Positions 36,827 to 45,656 are shown, counted from the first letter of the stretch. The stretch: 64,000 nucleotides of DNA from an uncultured Flavobacteriales bacterium (GCA_913051935.1 CAJXCU010000001.1:1-64000), one strand, 5' to 3'. Translations and numbers: made by a program. The notes: generated by a model from the letters alone, not told the origin.

Positions 36827-38296
36827 CTATGAATGGTTTTTTAGTACGTATTTTGCAACAACCTCTCCTGAAACGATTGAGGGTGGTACACCCGGTCCCG
36901 GCACCGTCAATTGCCCGGTGTAATAGAAGTTGTCTAAATTTTTATTTCGTAACGACGGCTTTAAGATAGCAGTTTGGCGCAAAGTATTGGCCAAACCATA
37001 TGCATTTCCTTTAAAAGCGTTGTATTCATTTTTAAAATCTTCGATACAAAAACTTTTTTTGTATACAATATTTTCTTTGATATCATTGCCAGTTTTATCC
37101 TTGAAGCGTTGGAGTAAAATATCAAAATATTTTTCTCTTGTCTCCTCGCTATCATTTAAATCTGGTGCAATGGGAATAAGAAAAAATAAATTTTCACTCC
37201 CTTCAGGAGCCACACTGTCGTCTGTTACGGAAGGGGCGCAAACATAAAATAAAGGGGCACTAGGCCATTTTGGGTCCTTATAAATTTCTATTCCATGTTG
37301 CTCAAGGGATTCATCGAAAAAGAGATTATGATGTTGTATATTCTTCAGCTTTTTGTTAACCCCTACATAAAATAAAAGGCAAGAAGGGGCCATAACTCTT
37401 TTATCCCAATACTTTTTTGAGTAATTAGCATGACCATTAAGTAACTTTCTATCTGTGTGATGGTAGTCAGCACCTGATATAACAATGTCCGCAGTGTATT
37501 CTTTTTTATTTGTTACTACAGTTTTAACTTCTCGGTTTACTTTGTTGAATGAAATTACTTCTTCATCAGTTATAAACTTAACATTATTCTCTATAGATAT
37601 TTTTTCAAAGGCCTCAATAAATTTGTGCATTCCGCCTTTCGGATACCATGTTCCTAGCTTAATATCAGCATAATTCATGAGTGAGTAAAGAGCTGGAGTC
37701 TCATTGGGCATTGCTCCCAAAAACAGAACTGGAAATTCTAATAAACCGATTATTTTTTCATTGGAAAAGTAGTTGCGTATAAATTTTCCGAAAGAAGAAA
37801 ACAGATTCATGCTCAATAGACCTTTCAGCACTTTCGCATTGGCAAATTCTAAAACGCTCATGCTTGGCTTGTAGACCAAATCTTGCATACCTACTTGGTA
37901 TTTCACTTCAGCATCTTTCAGAAATGATCTTAATTTTACAGCACTACCCTTTTCATTGTCTTCAAACCACTGCTCGAGTGCCTTCATATCGGCAGGCACA
38001 TCAGTGTAAGAATTATCTTTCCAGTAAACTCGGTAGGAAGGATCTAGCCTTTCGAGGGAGTAAAAATCACTTGTAGTGTGGTTAAATTTTTTGTAAAAAT
38101 CTTCAAATACATCAGGCATCCAATACCAACTTGGGCCCATATCAAAGGTAAAGCCGTCAATTTCAAACTTTCTAGCACGGCCGCCAATCTGTTTATTTTT
38201 CTCAATTATCGTTACGTCATGGCCTTCTTTGGAAAGAAACGAGGCTGCCGACATACTAGAAATTCCAGAACCAATAACGATAATCTTTAGAGACAT
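36827..38296 (-). CDS. crtI: Phytoene desaturase CrtI
   Basis: CrtI is an FAD-dependent desaturase that converts phytoene towards lycopene. The 489-residue protein starts with the dinucleotide motif VIGSGISSMSAASFL, continues with IGGRARKFEIDGFTFDMGPS and ends with GQLTVPGPGVPPSIVSGEV, the C-terminal signature of CrtI enzymes. It lies three bases after the ECF sigma gene and is cotranscribed with crtB. Confidence 0.95.
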   Translation of the reverse strand: MSLKIIVIGSGISSMSAASFLSKEGHDVTIIEKNKQIGGRARKFEIDGFTFDMGPSWYWMPDVFEDFYKKFNHTTSDFYSLERLDPSYRVYWKDNSYTDVPADMKALEQWFEDNEKGSAVKLRSFLKDAEVKYQVGMQDLVYKPSMSVLEFANAKVLKGLLSMNLFSSFGKFIRNYFSNEKIIGLLEFPVLFLGAMPNETPALYSLMNYADIKLGTWYPKGGMHKFIEAFEKISIENNVKFITDEEVISFNKVNREVKTVVTNKKEYTADIVISGADYHHTDRKLLNGHANYSKKYWDKRVMAPSCLLFYVGVNKKLKNIQHHNLFFDESLEQHGIEIYKDPKWPSAPLFYVCAPSVTDDSVAPEGSENLFFLIPIAPDLNDSEETREKYFDILLQRFKDKTGNDIKENIVYKKSFCIEDFKNEYNAFKGNAYGLANTLRQTAILKPSLRNKNLDNFYYTGQLTVPGPGVPPSIVSGEVVAKYVLKNHS

Positions 38297-38299
38297 GTT

Positions 38300-38812
38300 T
38301 TAGTTTAATGTGTAAGCGTAATCTGGCAGTAAATCTATTAATTTTTTTCGTGCTATAAAGATTCTGCTTTTAACCGTACCTATAGGAATATCCAATTGGT
38401 CTGCAATCTCTTTGTACTTAAAACCTTTAAAATGTAAAATAAAAGGGTCTTTGTATTCATCGCTGAGGCTATCAATTTTTTCTTCAATGTCCTTTGTAGC
38501 AATTTGCGAAACCGGTGTTTGCTCGTGACCTTTACTGTTGGTAATTAAATATAGTTCCTTAGAATTATCAAAAATGGTACCTGATTTTACTTTTCTTCGA
38601 TATTGGTTGATGAAAATATTTCTCATTATAGTAAAAACCCATGCCTTAAAATTGGTCTGCGGCGTGTAATAGGTTTTGTAATTAATGGCCTTCAACATGG
38701 TGTCTTGCGTTAGGTCTTTAGCATCCTCCATATTTCTTGTAAAACCGAGGGCAAAAGATTTAAGATTACTCTCAATATCCATTAATGCTTCATTGAATTC
38801 GATGGTCGACAT
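38300..38812 (-). CDS. ECF-type RNA polymerase sigma factor heading the carotenoid operon
   Basis: A 170-residue sigma-70 family protein with region 2 (DAKDLTQDTMLKAINYKTYY, FKAWVFTIMRNIFINQYRRK) and region 4 (FKYKEIADQLDIPIGTVKSRIFIARKKL). No anti-sigma factor is encoded next to it. It leads crtI, crtB, idi, PTPS, flavin reductase, photolyase and peroxiredoxin genes, with gaps of at most 11 bp, so expression of the whole set depends on the promoter upstream. This resembles sigma-controlled light-induced carotenogenesis in other bacteria; the link here is inference. Confidence 0.92.
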   Translation of the reverse strand: MSTIEFNEALMDIESNLKSFALGFTRNMEDAKDLTQDTMLKAINYKTYYTPQTNFKAWVFTIMRNIFINQYRRKVKSGTIFDNSKELYLITNSKGHEQTPVSQIATKDIEEKIDSLSDEYKDPFILHFKGFKYKEIADQLDIPIGTVKSRIFIARKKLIDLLPDYAYTLN

Positions 38813-38819
38813 AATATTT

Positions 38820-38884
38820 TGTTTAATGTTTACGGTGTAAATGTAAACAAAAAATGTTTAACAAAACAAGTAAAACATTAAACA
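38820..38884. promoter_or_regulatory. Cluster of five TGTTTA half-sites before the sigma/carotenoid operon
   Basis: The 65-bp segment holds TGTTTAA (38820), TGTTTAC (38827), GTAAACA (38843, inverted), TGTTTAA (38855) and TTAAACA (38878, inverted). The outer pair is part of a perfect 12-base inverted repeat, TGTTTAATGTTT and AAACATTAAACA. The inner TGTTTAC/GTAAACA pair has a 9-base spacer. This is the layout of an operator for a dimeric regulator. It lies between the sigma gene start and its likely -7 box. Confidence 0.6.
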
Positions 38885-38890
38885 AAATTA
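38883..38890 (-). promoter_or_regulatory. Candidate -7 box of the sigma/carotenoid operon (TAATTTTG)
   Basis: The minus strand reads TAATTTTG, matching TAnnTTTG, 70 bases before the sigma ATG. It overlaps the last TGTTTA half-site. There is no TTTG at -33 spacing, which would fit an activator-dependent promoter. Confidence 0.35.
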
Positions 38891-38930
38891 CATTTCAAAG
38901 GTGTTTTTGTCTCTACGATCCCCGTATTTA

Positions 38931-39866
38931 CTACGAAAAACCTGAAATCATTTTTTTCACAATTTCTTCAATTTCAATACGATTTTTCCAGTTCCAATCC
39001 GCTTTTGCTGCTGAATCGTTGATCGAATTTGGCCAAGTATCAGCGATTTCTTGTCTGAAGTCAGGTTTATAATCAATTTGAAAATCTTTGAATTTCTTTT
39101 TGATTTCAATAAATAAATCCTTCGGGCAGAGGCTTATACCTGCCAAATTATATGAACTACGCACCTTTATTTGCTCTTTCGATGCTTCCATGATTTCTAT
39201 AGTCGCGCGTATTGCGTCGGACATATACATCATTGGCAGCTTCGTATCCTTATTTAGATAGCATGTATATTTTTTTTCTTTGACTGCTTTATTGAAAATA
39301 TCAACCGCATAATCCGTAGTGCCTCCGCCTGGAGCACTTTTGTAGGAAATCAATCCTGGATATCTCAAGCTGCGAACATCTACATCGTATTTTTTAAAAT
39401 AATATTCACACCAACGCTCTCCTGCTAATTTCGAAATTCCATATACTGTGCTGGGCTCCATTATTGTATGCTGAGGTGTGTCATTCATTGGTGAATTCAT
39501 TCCAAAAACAGCAATTGAGCTCGGCCAGAAAACTTTATCTATTTTTTTATGCTTCGCCAGTTCAAGCACATTGAATAATCCTTGCATATTGAGATCCCAT
39601 GCAATAAGAGGTTTGTTCTCTGCTGTCGCTGACAGCATTGCAGCCAGAAGATAAACCTGTTTGATGTTGTTTTCGTTCACGATTTTGGCAAGAGCGTTGT
39701 GGTCCATTATGTCTAATTGTACATATTCCCCCTCCGCAATGGCTGGTGGGCAGTGCTCCTTTATATCAGAGGCCAATACATTTTTTATACCGAATAGTTT
39801 TCGCAGTTCCATTACAAGTTCTATACCTATTTGACCACATGCACCGACAACAAGAATATTTGACAT
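38931..39866 (-). CDS. NAD-dependent epimerase-like L-threonine 3-dehydrogenase
   Basis: The 311-residue short-chain type protein has the NAD fold GACGQIGIELVMEL, the catalytic Tyr-Lys pair in TVYGISKLAGERWCEYY and the segment SSIAVFG. These, with RYPGLISYKSAPGGGTTDYAVDIF, match the UDP-galactose 4-epimerase-like threonine dehydrogenases of Flavobacteria. That enzyme oxidises threonine to 2-amino-3-ketobutyrate. A sugar epimerase is less likely given these motifs. It diverges from hmgA and precedes the sigma gene by 118 bp. Confidence 0.85.
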   Translation of the reverse strand: MSNILVVGACGQIGIELVMELRKLFGIKNVLASDIKEHCPPAIAEGEYVQLDIMDHNALAKIVNENNIKQVYLLAAMLSATAENKPLIAWDLNMQGLFNVLELAKHKKIDKVFWPSSIAVFGMNSPMNDTPQHTIMEPSTVYGISKLAGERWCEYYFKKYDVDVRSLRYPGLISYKSAPGGGTTDYAVDIFNKAVKEKKYTCYLNKDTKLPMMYMSDAIRATIEIMEASKEQIKVRSSYNLAGISLCPKDLFIEIKKKFKDFQIDYKPDFRQEIADTWPNSINDSAAKADWNWKNRIEIEEIVKKMISGFS

Positions 39867-39881
39867 AGCTCAGATTTGATA

Positions 39882-39889
39882 CAAAAATA
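39882..39889 (-). promoter_or_regulatory. -7 box of the threonine dehydrogenase-like gene (TATTTTTG)
   Basis: A full TAnnTTTG match on the minus strand ends 15 bases before the ATG, predicting a leader of about ten bases. The -33 region is not distinctive. Confidence 0.5.
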
Positions 39890-39994
39890 ACTTTTGCAGC
39901 GAAATAATCATTAAAACTGATATTCGTCATTTTTTATTCTCTTAAAAGACCATTAATTTGTAAAAGGTGATTTTTTATTAACTTCAGTGATATT

Positions 39995-41152
39995 ATGCCA
40001 TTTTACAGAAAACTGGGTTCTATCCCACATAAAAGACATACTGTTTTCAGACAATCAGACGGTTCCCTCTATCATGAGCAGCTATTCGGAACCATTGGAT
40101 TTGACGGAATGTCATCGTTGTTATATCACGTTCATCCACCTACAAGGGTAAAAGAAATAAAAGGAGCGAAGGATATTAGTCCGAAAGTTGCAGTTAAAAA
40201 AAATATGCAAATGCGCGCCTTTAAAGGCTTTGATGTACCTGTTGTTCATGATCTTATTGATGCTAGAATACCTGTACTGACAAATACTGATCTTATCATC
40301 TATTTGTCCAGGCCCGCAAATATCAGTGAAGATTATTTTTATAAGAATGTGGATGCGGATGAGGTCATATTTATTCACGAAGGAAAAGGAACATTAAGAA
40401 CCCAGGTTGGAAATATTGATTTTTCTTATGGTGATTATTTAGTCGTTCCGCGAGGTATGATTTATCAGATGAATTTTGAGGATGACAAGAATAGACATTT
40501 TATTGTGGAATCAGTTCACCCAATATATACGCCGAAAAGATATCGTAATTGGTTTGGTCAATTGTTAGAACACTCGCCCTTTTGCGAGCGAGATATAAGA
40601 ACTCCAGAAAATCTTGAAACCCACCATGAGGATGGCGATTTTATAGTGAAAATTAAAAAAGAAGGAGTATTACATGAGTATGTGTATGGTTCGCATCCGT
40701 TTGATGTTGTAGGATGGGATGGGTATAATTTTCCATATGCCTTTTCAATACATAACTTTGAACCAATTACTGGCCGAGTTCATCAGCCACCTCCAGTGCA
40801 CCAAACTTTTGAAACCTCCGCCTTCGTCATATGTTCTTTCTGTCCGCGAATGTATGACTATCACCCTGAAGCGATTCCCGCACCATACAATCATAGTAAT
40901 ATAGATTCTGATGAGGTTCTTTATTATGTTGACGGTGATTTCATGAGTCGAAATGACATTTCAAAAGGGCAAATCACATTACATCCTTCAGGTATTCCGC
41001 ATGGCCCCCACCCCGGCGCATATGAGCGAAGCATAGGAAAGGTGAAAACCGAGGAGCTCGCTGTAATGGTGGATACTTTTAAACCTCTGCAGATCACAGA
41101 ACAAGCTGTTGCAATAGAAGCAAAAGATTATTATAAATCTTGGATTCATTAA
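39995..41152 (+). CDS. hmgA: Homogentisate 1,2-dioxygenase
   Basis: HmgA opens the ring of homogentisate in tyrosine and phenylalanine catabolism. The 385-residue cupin-fold iron enzyme starts with MPFYRKLGSIPHKRHTVF and holds the active-site region FCPRMYDYHPEAIPAPYNHSN and GIPHGPHPGAYE, which contain the iron ligands. It is followed after 17 bases by hpd, so both consecutive dioxygenases are in one operon. Later pathway genes (maleylacetoacetate isomerase, fumarylacetoacetase) are absent from the window. A one-mismatch -7 box, TTAATTTG, ends 34 bases before the ATG. Confidence 0.95.
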   Translation: MPFYRKLGSIPHKRHTVFRQSDGSLYHEQLFGTIGFDGMSSLLYHVHPPTRVKEIKGAKDISPKVAVKKNMQMRAFKGFDVPVVHDLIDARIPVLTNTDLIIYLSRPANISEDYFYKNVDADEVIFIHEGKGTLRTQVGNIDFSYGDYLVVPRGMIYQMNFEDDKNRHFIVESVHPIYTPKRYRNWFGQLLEHSPFCERDIRTPENLETHHEDGDFIVKIKKEGVLHEYVYGSHPFDVVGWDGYNFPYAFSIHNFEPITGRVHQPPPVHQTFETSAFVICSFCPRMYDYHPEAIPAPYNHSNIDSDEVLYYVDGDFMSRNDISKGQITLHPSGIPHGPHPGAYERSIGKVKTEELAVMVDTFKPLQITEQAVAIEAKDYYKSWIH

Positions 41153-41160
41153 TTTTTTTA

Positions 41161-41168
41161 GAAAGGAC
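41161..41168 (+). promoter_or_regulatory. Shine-Dalgarno-like site of hpd
   Basis: GAAAGGAC lies just before the hpd ATG (GAAAGGACCATG), closer than the usual spacing. Purine-rich sites like this are rare in this window, where most genes have A/T-rich starts. It supports the ATG at 41170 over the upstream TTG (41140) of the ORF track. Confidence 0.5.
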
Positions 41169-41169
41169 C

Positions 41170-42327
41170 ATGAAAGAAGTAAAGAACGTAGATTACGGAT
41201 TAGAAAAAATATTCGAAGGGGCACAAGATTTCTTGCCTTTGCTGGGTACAGATTATGTTGAATTTTATGTAGGTAATGCGAAGCAATCTGCCCATTTTTA
41301 TAAAACAGCATTTGGTTTTCAATCATATGCCTATAAGGGACTAGAAACAGGAAGTAAGGATGCTGTTTCATATGTTTTGAAGCAAGATAAAATACGGCTG
41401 GTGTTGACGACCCCCTTGAATTCCAAATCTCCTATTAATGATCATATTGTCAAGCACGGAGATGGTGTTAAAGTTGTTGCTTTGTGGGTTGATGATGCAC
41501 GAAAAGCATACAAAGAGACCACCACAAGAGGGGCAAAATCTTACATGGAGCCGACCGTTGAAAAGGACGAATATGGTGAAGTCGTAAGAGCAGGTATTTA
41601 TACCTACGGCGAGACTGTACATATGTTTGTAGAGCGAAAGAATTACAGTGGAATATTTTTACCCGGGTTTAAAAAATGGGAATCTTCTTACAATCCAAAA
41701 TCTGTGGGGCTTAAATATATCGACCATATGGTGGGAAATGTAGGTTGGGGAGAAATGGACATTTGGGTAAAATGGTATGAGGATGTTATGGGCTTTGAAA
41801 ACTTTCTTTCTTTCGATGATAAGCAAATTCATACGGAATATTCTGCGTTGATGAGTAAGGTAATGTCAAATGGAAATGGGCGGATAAAATTTCCCATTAA
41901 TGAACCAGCAGAAGGGAAAAAGAGATCTCAGATCGAGGAATATCTCGACTTTTATGAGGGAGCAGGTGTTCAGCACGTAGCTGTAGCCACGAATGATATA
42001 ATTGCGACTGTCAAAGATATGCGTAAGCGAGGTGTTGAATTTTTAAGTACACCGCCAGATGAGTATTATAAAGCAGTTCCTGTTCGATTAGAGGAACATA
42101 ATCATGAGCTTCGTGAGGATATTGAAACTTTGAAAGGCCTTGGTATTATGATTGATGCAGATGAGGAAGGTTATTTGTTACAAATATTTACCAAACCAGT
42201 TGAGGATCGTCCCACATTATTTTTTGAAATCATTCAAAGAATGGGTGCCTTAGGTTTTGGCGCAGGTAATTTCAAAGCACTTTTTGAGTCTATTGAAAGG
42301 GAACAGGCTAGCAGAGGCACGTTGTAG
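41170..42327 (+). CDS. hpd: 4-hydroxyphenylpyruvate dioxygenase
   Basis: Hpd turns 4-hydroxyphenylpyruvate into homogentisate, the substrate of the neighbouring HmgA. The 385-residue protein is a two-domain vicinal oxygen chelate enzyme. Iron ligands are visible as His in YIDHMVGNV, His in GVQHVAVATND and Glu in LFFEIIQRMG. The C-terminal GFGAGNFKALFESIEREQ is diagnostic. The start is set at the ATG with a purine-rich site, not the track TTG. Confidence 0.96.
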   Translation: MKEVKNVDYGLEKIFEGAQDFLPLLGTDYVEFYVGNAKQSAHFYKTAFGFQSYAYKGLETGSKDAVSYVLKQDKIRLVLTTPLNSKSPINDHIVKHGDGVKVVALWVDDARKAYKETTTRGAKSYMEPTVEKDEYGEVVRAGIYTYGETVHMFVERKNYSGIFLPGFKKWESSYNPKSVGLKYIDHMVGNVGWGEMDIWVKWYEDVMGFENFLSFDDKQIHTEYSALMSKVMSNGNGRIKFPINEPAEGKKRSQIEEYLDFYEGAGVQHVAVATNDIIATVKDMRKRGVEFLSTPPDEYYKAVPVRLEEHNHELREDIETLKGLGIMIDADEEGYLLQIFTKPVEDRPTLFFEIIQRMGALGFGAGNFKALFESIEREQASRGTL

Positions 42328-42361
42328 TTAAAATTTTCTAAGATGCTGAAGGTCTAAAACC

Positions 42362-42925
42362 TTAAACAGTCATGATATCCTTCTCTTTGATTTCGAATAA
42401 GCCATCAACTTCTTTTGACGAACCATTTGTGATGTCCTGAATCTCAATTTCAGCATTTTTAAAATGGTCTTCTGACAGGCCATCGTTTTTCAACTCTTTG
42501 ACCATATCTAAGGCATCTTTTCTGTTATTTCGGATCCCTATTTTTGCATTTTCAGCTTCAGCTTTTGCCTTTTTTACAAGATCTCTGCGTCTTTCCTCTG
42601 TGAGTGGTGGGACTGTTATAAGTAGTTGTTCCCCGTTGTTTTGTGGATTTAGTCCGAGATTGGAATCAATAATTCCTTTGGAGATATCATTTAGCGTAGA
42701 CTTCTCCCAAGGTTGTACAATTAATGTTCGGGCATCCATAACACTTACGTTTGCGACCTGTTGCAATGGTGTCATTGCTTCATAATATTCGACCATTACA
42801 CCGGAAAGCATTGACGGAGAGGCTTTACCCGCTCTGATTTTTGCAAGTTCACTATCGAAATGTTCTATACTCTTTATATTCGAGGATTTAAGCTCGTCGT
42901 AGATCATCGTTAATTCTTCTGTCAT
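42362..42925 (-). CDS. frr: Ribosome recycling factor
   Basis: Frr splits the post-termination ribosome together with EF-G. The 187-residue protein has the conserved IRAGKASPSMLSGVMVEYY, NVSVMDARTLIVQPWEK and PPLTEERRRDLVKKAK segments. The last two include the tRNA-mimic three-helix bundle and the usual start near residue 15. It is the last gene of the rplM-rpsI-rpsB-tsf-pyrH-frr group, nine bases after pyrH. Confidence 0.96.
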   Translation of the reverse strand: MTEELTMIYDELKSSNIKSIEHFDSELAKIRAGKASPSMLSGVMVEYYEAMTPLQQVANVSVMDARTLIVQPWEKSTLNDISKGIIDSNLGLNPQNNGEQLLITVPPLTEERRRDLVKKAKAEAENAKIGIRNNRKDALDMVKELKNDGLSEDHFKNAEIEIQDITNGSSKEVDGLFEIKEKDIMTV

Positions 42926-42934
42926 AATAAAAAT

Positions 42935-43642
42935 TTAATTGTGAACGACTGTTCCTATATTTTTGCCAGAGAGAACTTTTTCCAAGTTACCTGCGGTGTC
43001 CATATCAAAAACTATAATTGGAAGATTATTTTCTTTACACAAGGTAAATGCTGTAAGATCCATTACATTTAATCCTTTTTTGTATACCTCGTCAAAGGTA
43101 ATTGAGTCATATTTAGTCGCATTCTCATTTTTTTCAGGGTCCGCAGAGTAAATGCCATCTACCCGTGTTCCTTTCAAAATTACGTCTGCATTTATTTCAA
43201 TTGCTCGAAGCGAGGCTGCCGAGTCTGTTGTGAAAAATGGGTTACCGGTACCAGCACCAAATATCACTACTCTACCTTTCTCTAAATGTCTCACTGCTTT
43301 TCTTCGAATGAATGGCTCTGCGATTTCCTTCATTTCAATAGCGGATTGAAGTCGGGTGTGGACACCATTGGATTCTAAGGCTGACTGAAGCGCCATTGAA
43401 TTGATCATAGTTGCCAGCATGCCCATATAGTCTCCGTGAGTTCGGTCCATTCCTCCTTGCTCTGCCTGAACGCCTCTAAATATATTTCCTCCTCCAATAA
43501 CGATGGCTATCTGATAACCGCTATCTCTGATTTGTTTAATTTGTTTGGCATATGCATTGATTCTTTCATTGTCTATACCAAAATGTTTCGTCCCCATCAG
43601 AGATTCACCACTGAGCTTAAGTAAGATTCTTTTATATTTCAT
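42935..43642 (-). CDS. pyrH: UMP kinase
   Basis: PyrH phosphorylates UMP to UDP. The 235-residue protein of the amino acid kinase family has [13 protein letters not shown] at the start, [26 protein letters not shown] and a C-terminal [14 protein letters not shown] region. The track start (TTG, 43675) lies upstream of a good ATG at 43642, which matches the family. It sits between the tsf terminator and frr, with a -7 box 16 bases before the ATG, so it is probably transcribed apart from tsf. Confidence 0.96.
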   Translation of the reverse strand: MKYKRILLKLSGESLMGTKHFGIDNERINAYAKQIKQIRDSGYQIAIVIGGGNIFRGVQAEQGGMDRTHGDYMGMLATMINSMALQSALESNGVHTRLQSAIEMKEIAEPFIRRKAVRHLEKGRVVIFGAGTGNPFFTTDSAASLRAIEINADVILKGTRVDGIYSADPEKNENATKYDSITFDEVYKKGLNVMDLTAFTLCKENNLPIIVFDMDTAGNLEKVLSGKNIGTVVHN

Positions 43643-43657
43643 AGATAATTCGTTGAA

Positions 43658-43665
43658 CAAATATA
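43658..43665 (-). promoter_or_regulatory. -7 box of pyrH-frr (TATATTTG)
   Basis: A perfect TAnnTTTG match on the minus strand ends 15 bases before the pyrH ATG and begins 32 bases after the tsf terminator. It would allow pyrH-frr to be made separately from the ribosomal genes. Confidence 0.5.
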
Positions 43666-43696
43666 TATAAATCAAGTAGGTGAAAAAGTAATAATC

Positions 43697-43725
43697 AAAA
43701 AAAAAGCTATCCGAAGATAGCTTTT
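43697..43725 (-). terminator. Rho-independent terminator after tsf
   Basis: Read on the minus strand: AAAAGCTATC, loop TTCG, GATAGCTTTT, then a run of T (nine A on the plus strand at 43697-43705). The stem is a perfect ten pairs closed by a C-G around UUCG. Confidence 0.92.
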
Positions 43726-43744
43726 AAAATTAGTTTTAAGTTGA

Positions 43745-44575
43745 CTAGCTGAGCGAGAACCTCTTGAAGTCTGAAACGGTTAAACCTTTTTCTGAGTTAT
43801 TTAAAAATTGTTCTACCGTCACTTTATTGTCTCTCACAAATTGTTGGCTAAGGAGTGTATTTTCTTTGAAAAATTTATTCAATCTTCCCATCGCTATTTT
43901 TTCAGCCATTTCCACTGGTTTTCCTTCTTGAATCGCTTGATCCTTACCAACCTCAATTTCTCTTTCAATTGTTTTCGCATCAATACCATCCTTACTTACA
44001 GCTAAAGGATTCATTGCTGCGACTTGCATTGCCACTTGTTTCCCTGCATCTTCAGCGATATCGGAGCTACTATTTAATGCTACTAAGGTCGCCAACTGAT
44101 TTCCCGGGTGATTGTATGCCACAACCCGATCTGACTCAACCAAGGTATAGGCTGACAGGTCGAGTTTTTCACCTATTACACCAATTTGTTCTGTAATCTT
44201 TTCGCTTACAGAAAGTTTTTCGTTATACGCTAATGTTTTGAGTTCATCCAAGGATTTTGGAAGTTTATCCAAAGCCAAATCGACTAGAGATTGCACCAAC
44301 TCGACATAACCATCATTTTTTGCAACGAAGTCGGTTTCACAGTTTAAAGTTACAATTACTCCTGCCGTTGAATCGTTGCTCGATTGGGCTATAATGACGC
44401 CTTCTTTCGCATCGTTTCCTCCTCTTTTGGCAGCGATTTTTTGTCCTTTTTTGCGAAGCACATCAACTGCCGCTTCAAAATCGCCGTTGGTTTCTACAAG
44501 TGCATTCTTGCAGTCCATCATCCCGGCTCCGGTCTGTTGTCGAAGTTTATTAACTTCTGAAGCTTTAATTGCCAT
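43745..44575 (-). CDS. tsf: Elongation factor Ts
   Basis: EF-Ts exchanges GDP for GTP on EF-Tu. The 276-residue protein begins with EVNKLRQQTGAGMMDCKNALVE and has CETDFVAKN, both hallmarks of the family. The rest of the domain order is standard. It is 16 bases after rpsB, with a hairpin terminator after it. Confidence 0.97.
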   Translation of the reverse strand: MAIKASEVNKLRQQTGAGMMDCKNALVETNGDFEAAVDVLRKKGQKIAAKRGGNDAKEGVIIAQSSNDSTAGVIVTLNCETDFVAKNDGYVELVQSLVDLALDKLPKSLDELKTLAYNEKLSVSEKITEQIGVIGEKLDLSAYTLVESDRVVAYNHPGNQLATLVALNSSSDIAEDAGKQVAMQVAAMNPLAVSKDGIDAKTIEREIEVGKDQAIQEGKPVEMAEKIAMGRLNKFFKENTLLSQQFVRDNKVTVEQFLNNSEKGLTVSDFKRFSLS

Positions 44576-44591
44576 TTTATTCAGTTTTGGG

Positions 44592-45656
44592 TTATTTATC
44601 TTCTTTTTCGGCTTTCGCTGCGCTTGCTTTTTTCGCTGCTGGTTTTTTCGCCGCAGCTTTTTTTGCTGGCGCTTTCTCCGCTTTTTCCTCTTTCTTTGTT
44701 GAGGTTGCTTTCTTTGCTGTAGCTTTTTCGGCCTTAGGCTCTTTCTTTGCTGAAGCAGCTTTTTTCGCTGAAGCGGGTTTTTTTGCTGGAGCCTTTTCAG
44801 CTTTTACTTCATCCTTCGCAGGGGCTTCATCCTTCGCAGTTTTCTCAGCAGCTGCTGGTTCAACTGTTTCTTTCTCCTCAACTTTAACCTCATTCACTTC
44901 TTCGGCTTCTGCATTTTCGGTGGATGCCTTTGCTTCTTGTTTTGCGGCCTCAGGATTATCCTTTAGGAATTTTCTTTCTTCTAATCCCTCTTGGATAGAT
45001 TTGCATATTTCATCGATGATGATCGTAATTGATTTGCTTGCATCATCATTCGCTGGGATAGGAAAGTCAACAAGTTTCGGATTTGAGTTCGTATCAACCA
45101 AGGCAAATGTTGGAATATTTAATCTTCTTGCTTCAGCCAATGCGATGTGCTCTTTTAAGATATCGACTATAAATATTGCAGCTGGCTGACGGGTCATATC
45201 TGAAATAGAACCAAACGTTTTTTCTAGTTTCTCTCTTTGACGCGTTTTGAATAATTTTTCTCGTTTATTAAGCGTATCCCATGTTCCGTCGGACTTCATT
45301 TTGTCGATTGAGGTCATTTTTCGGATGGACTTTCTCGTTGTTTGAAAGTTGGTTAACATACCACCTGACCATCTTTCTGTTACAAATGGCATATTTACGT
45401 TTTTGATACGTTCAGCGACGATATCTTTGGCTTGTTTCTTTGTAGCGACAAATAGGATTTTCTTACCTGATTTTGCGATTTGTTTCATTGCGGCATTTGC
45501 CTGATCTAAATGAACAATGGTTTTGTTCAGGTCGATAATGTGGATTCCCTTTTTCTCTTCGAAAATATATGGGGCCATTGCTGGATTCCACTTTCTTTTG
45601 AGGTGACCGAAATGTACACCTGCATCTAACAGTTCTTTAAAAGATAATTTTGACAT
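44592..45656 (-). CDS. rpsB: 30S ribosomal protein S2 with long C-terminal extension
   Basis: The core (residues 1-234) is a normal S2, with LLDAGVHFGHLKRKWNPAMAPYI, WSGGMLTN and ALVDTNSNP. A further 120 residues follow: an acidic part (about 241-285, rich in Glu and Ala) then a basic Lys/Ala part (286-354) of repeated AKKA, AEKAP and SAKK units, like the tail of histone H1 or some HU-type proteins. The tail looks disordered. The DNA for it is repetitive and makes a long, spurious antisense ORF. It is followed by tsf. Confidence 0.96.
   Translation of the reverse strand: MSKLSFKELLDAGVHFGHLKRKWNPAMAPYIFEEKKGIHIIDLNKTIVHLDQANAAMKQIAKSGKKILFVATKKQAKDIVAERIKNVNMPFVTERWSGGMLTNFQTTRKSIRKMTSIDKMKSDGTWDTLNKREKLFKTRQREKLEKTFGSISDMTRQPAAIFIVDILKEHIALAEARRLNIPTFALVDTNSNPKLVDFPIPANDDASKSITIIIDEICKSIQEGLEERKFLKDNPEAAKQEAKASTENAEAEEVNEVKVEEKETVEPAAAEKTAKDEAPAKDEVKAEKAPAKKPASAKKAASAKKEPKAEKATAKKATSTKKEEKAEKAPAKKAAAKKPAAKKASAAKAEKEDK

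Noticed and set aside
42349-42363. AAGGT-CTAAA-ACCTT hairpin between hpd and frr
   Set aside because: Five pairs only and no T tract, so not called a terminator.
44569-45189. 206-codon plus-strand ORF rich in Phe/Ala
   Set aside because: It is the antisense of the Lys/Ala repeat tail of S2; no family and no promoter.
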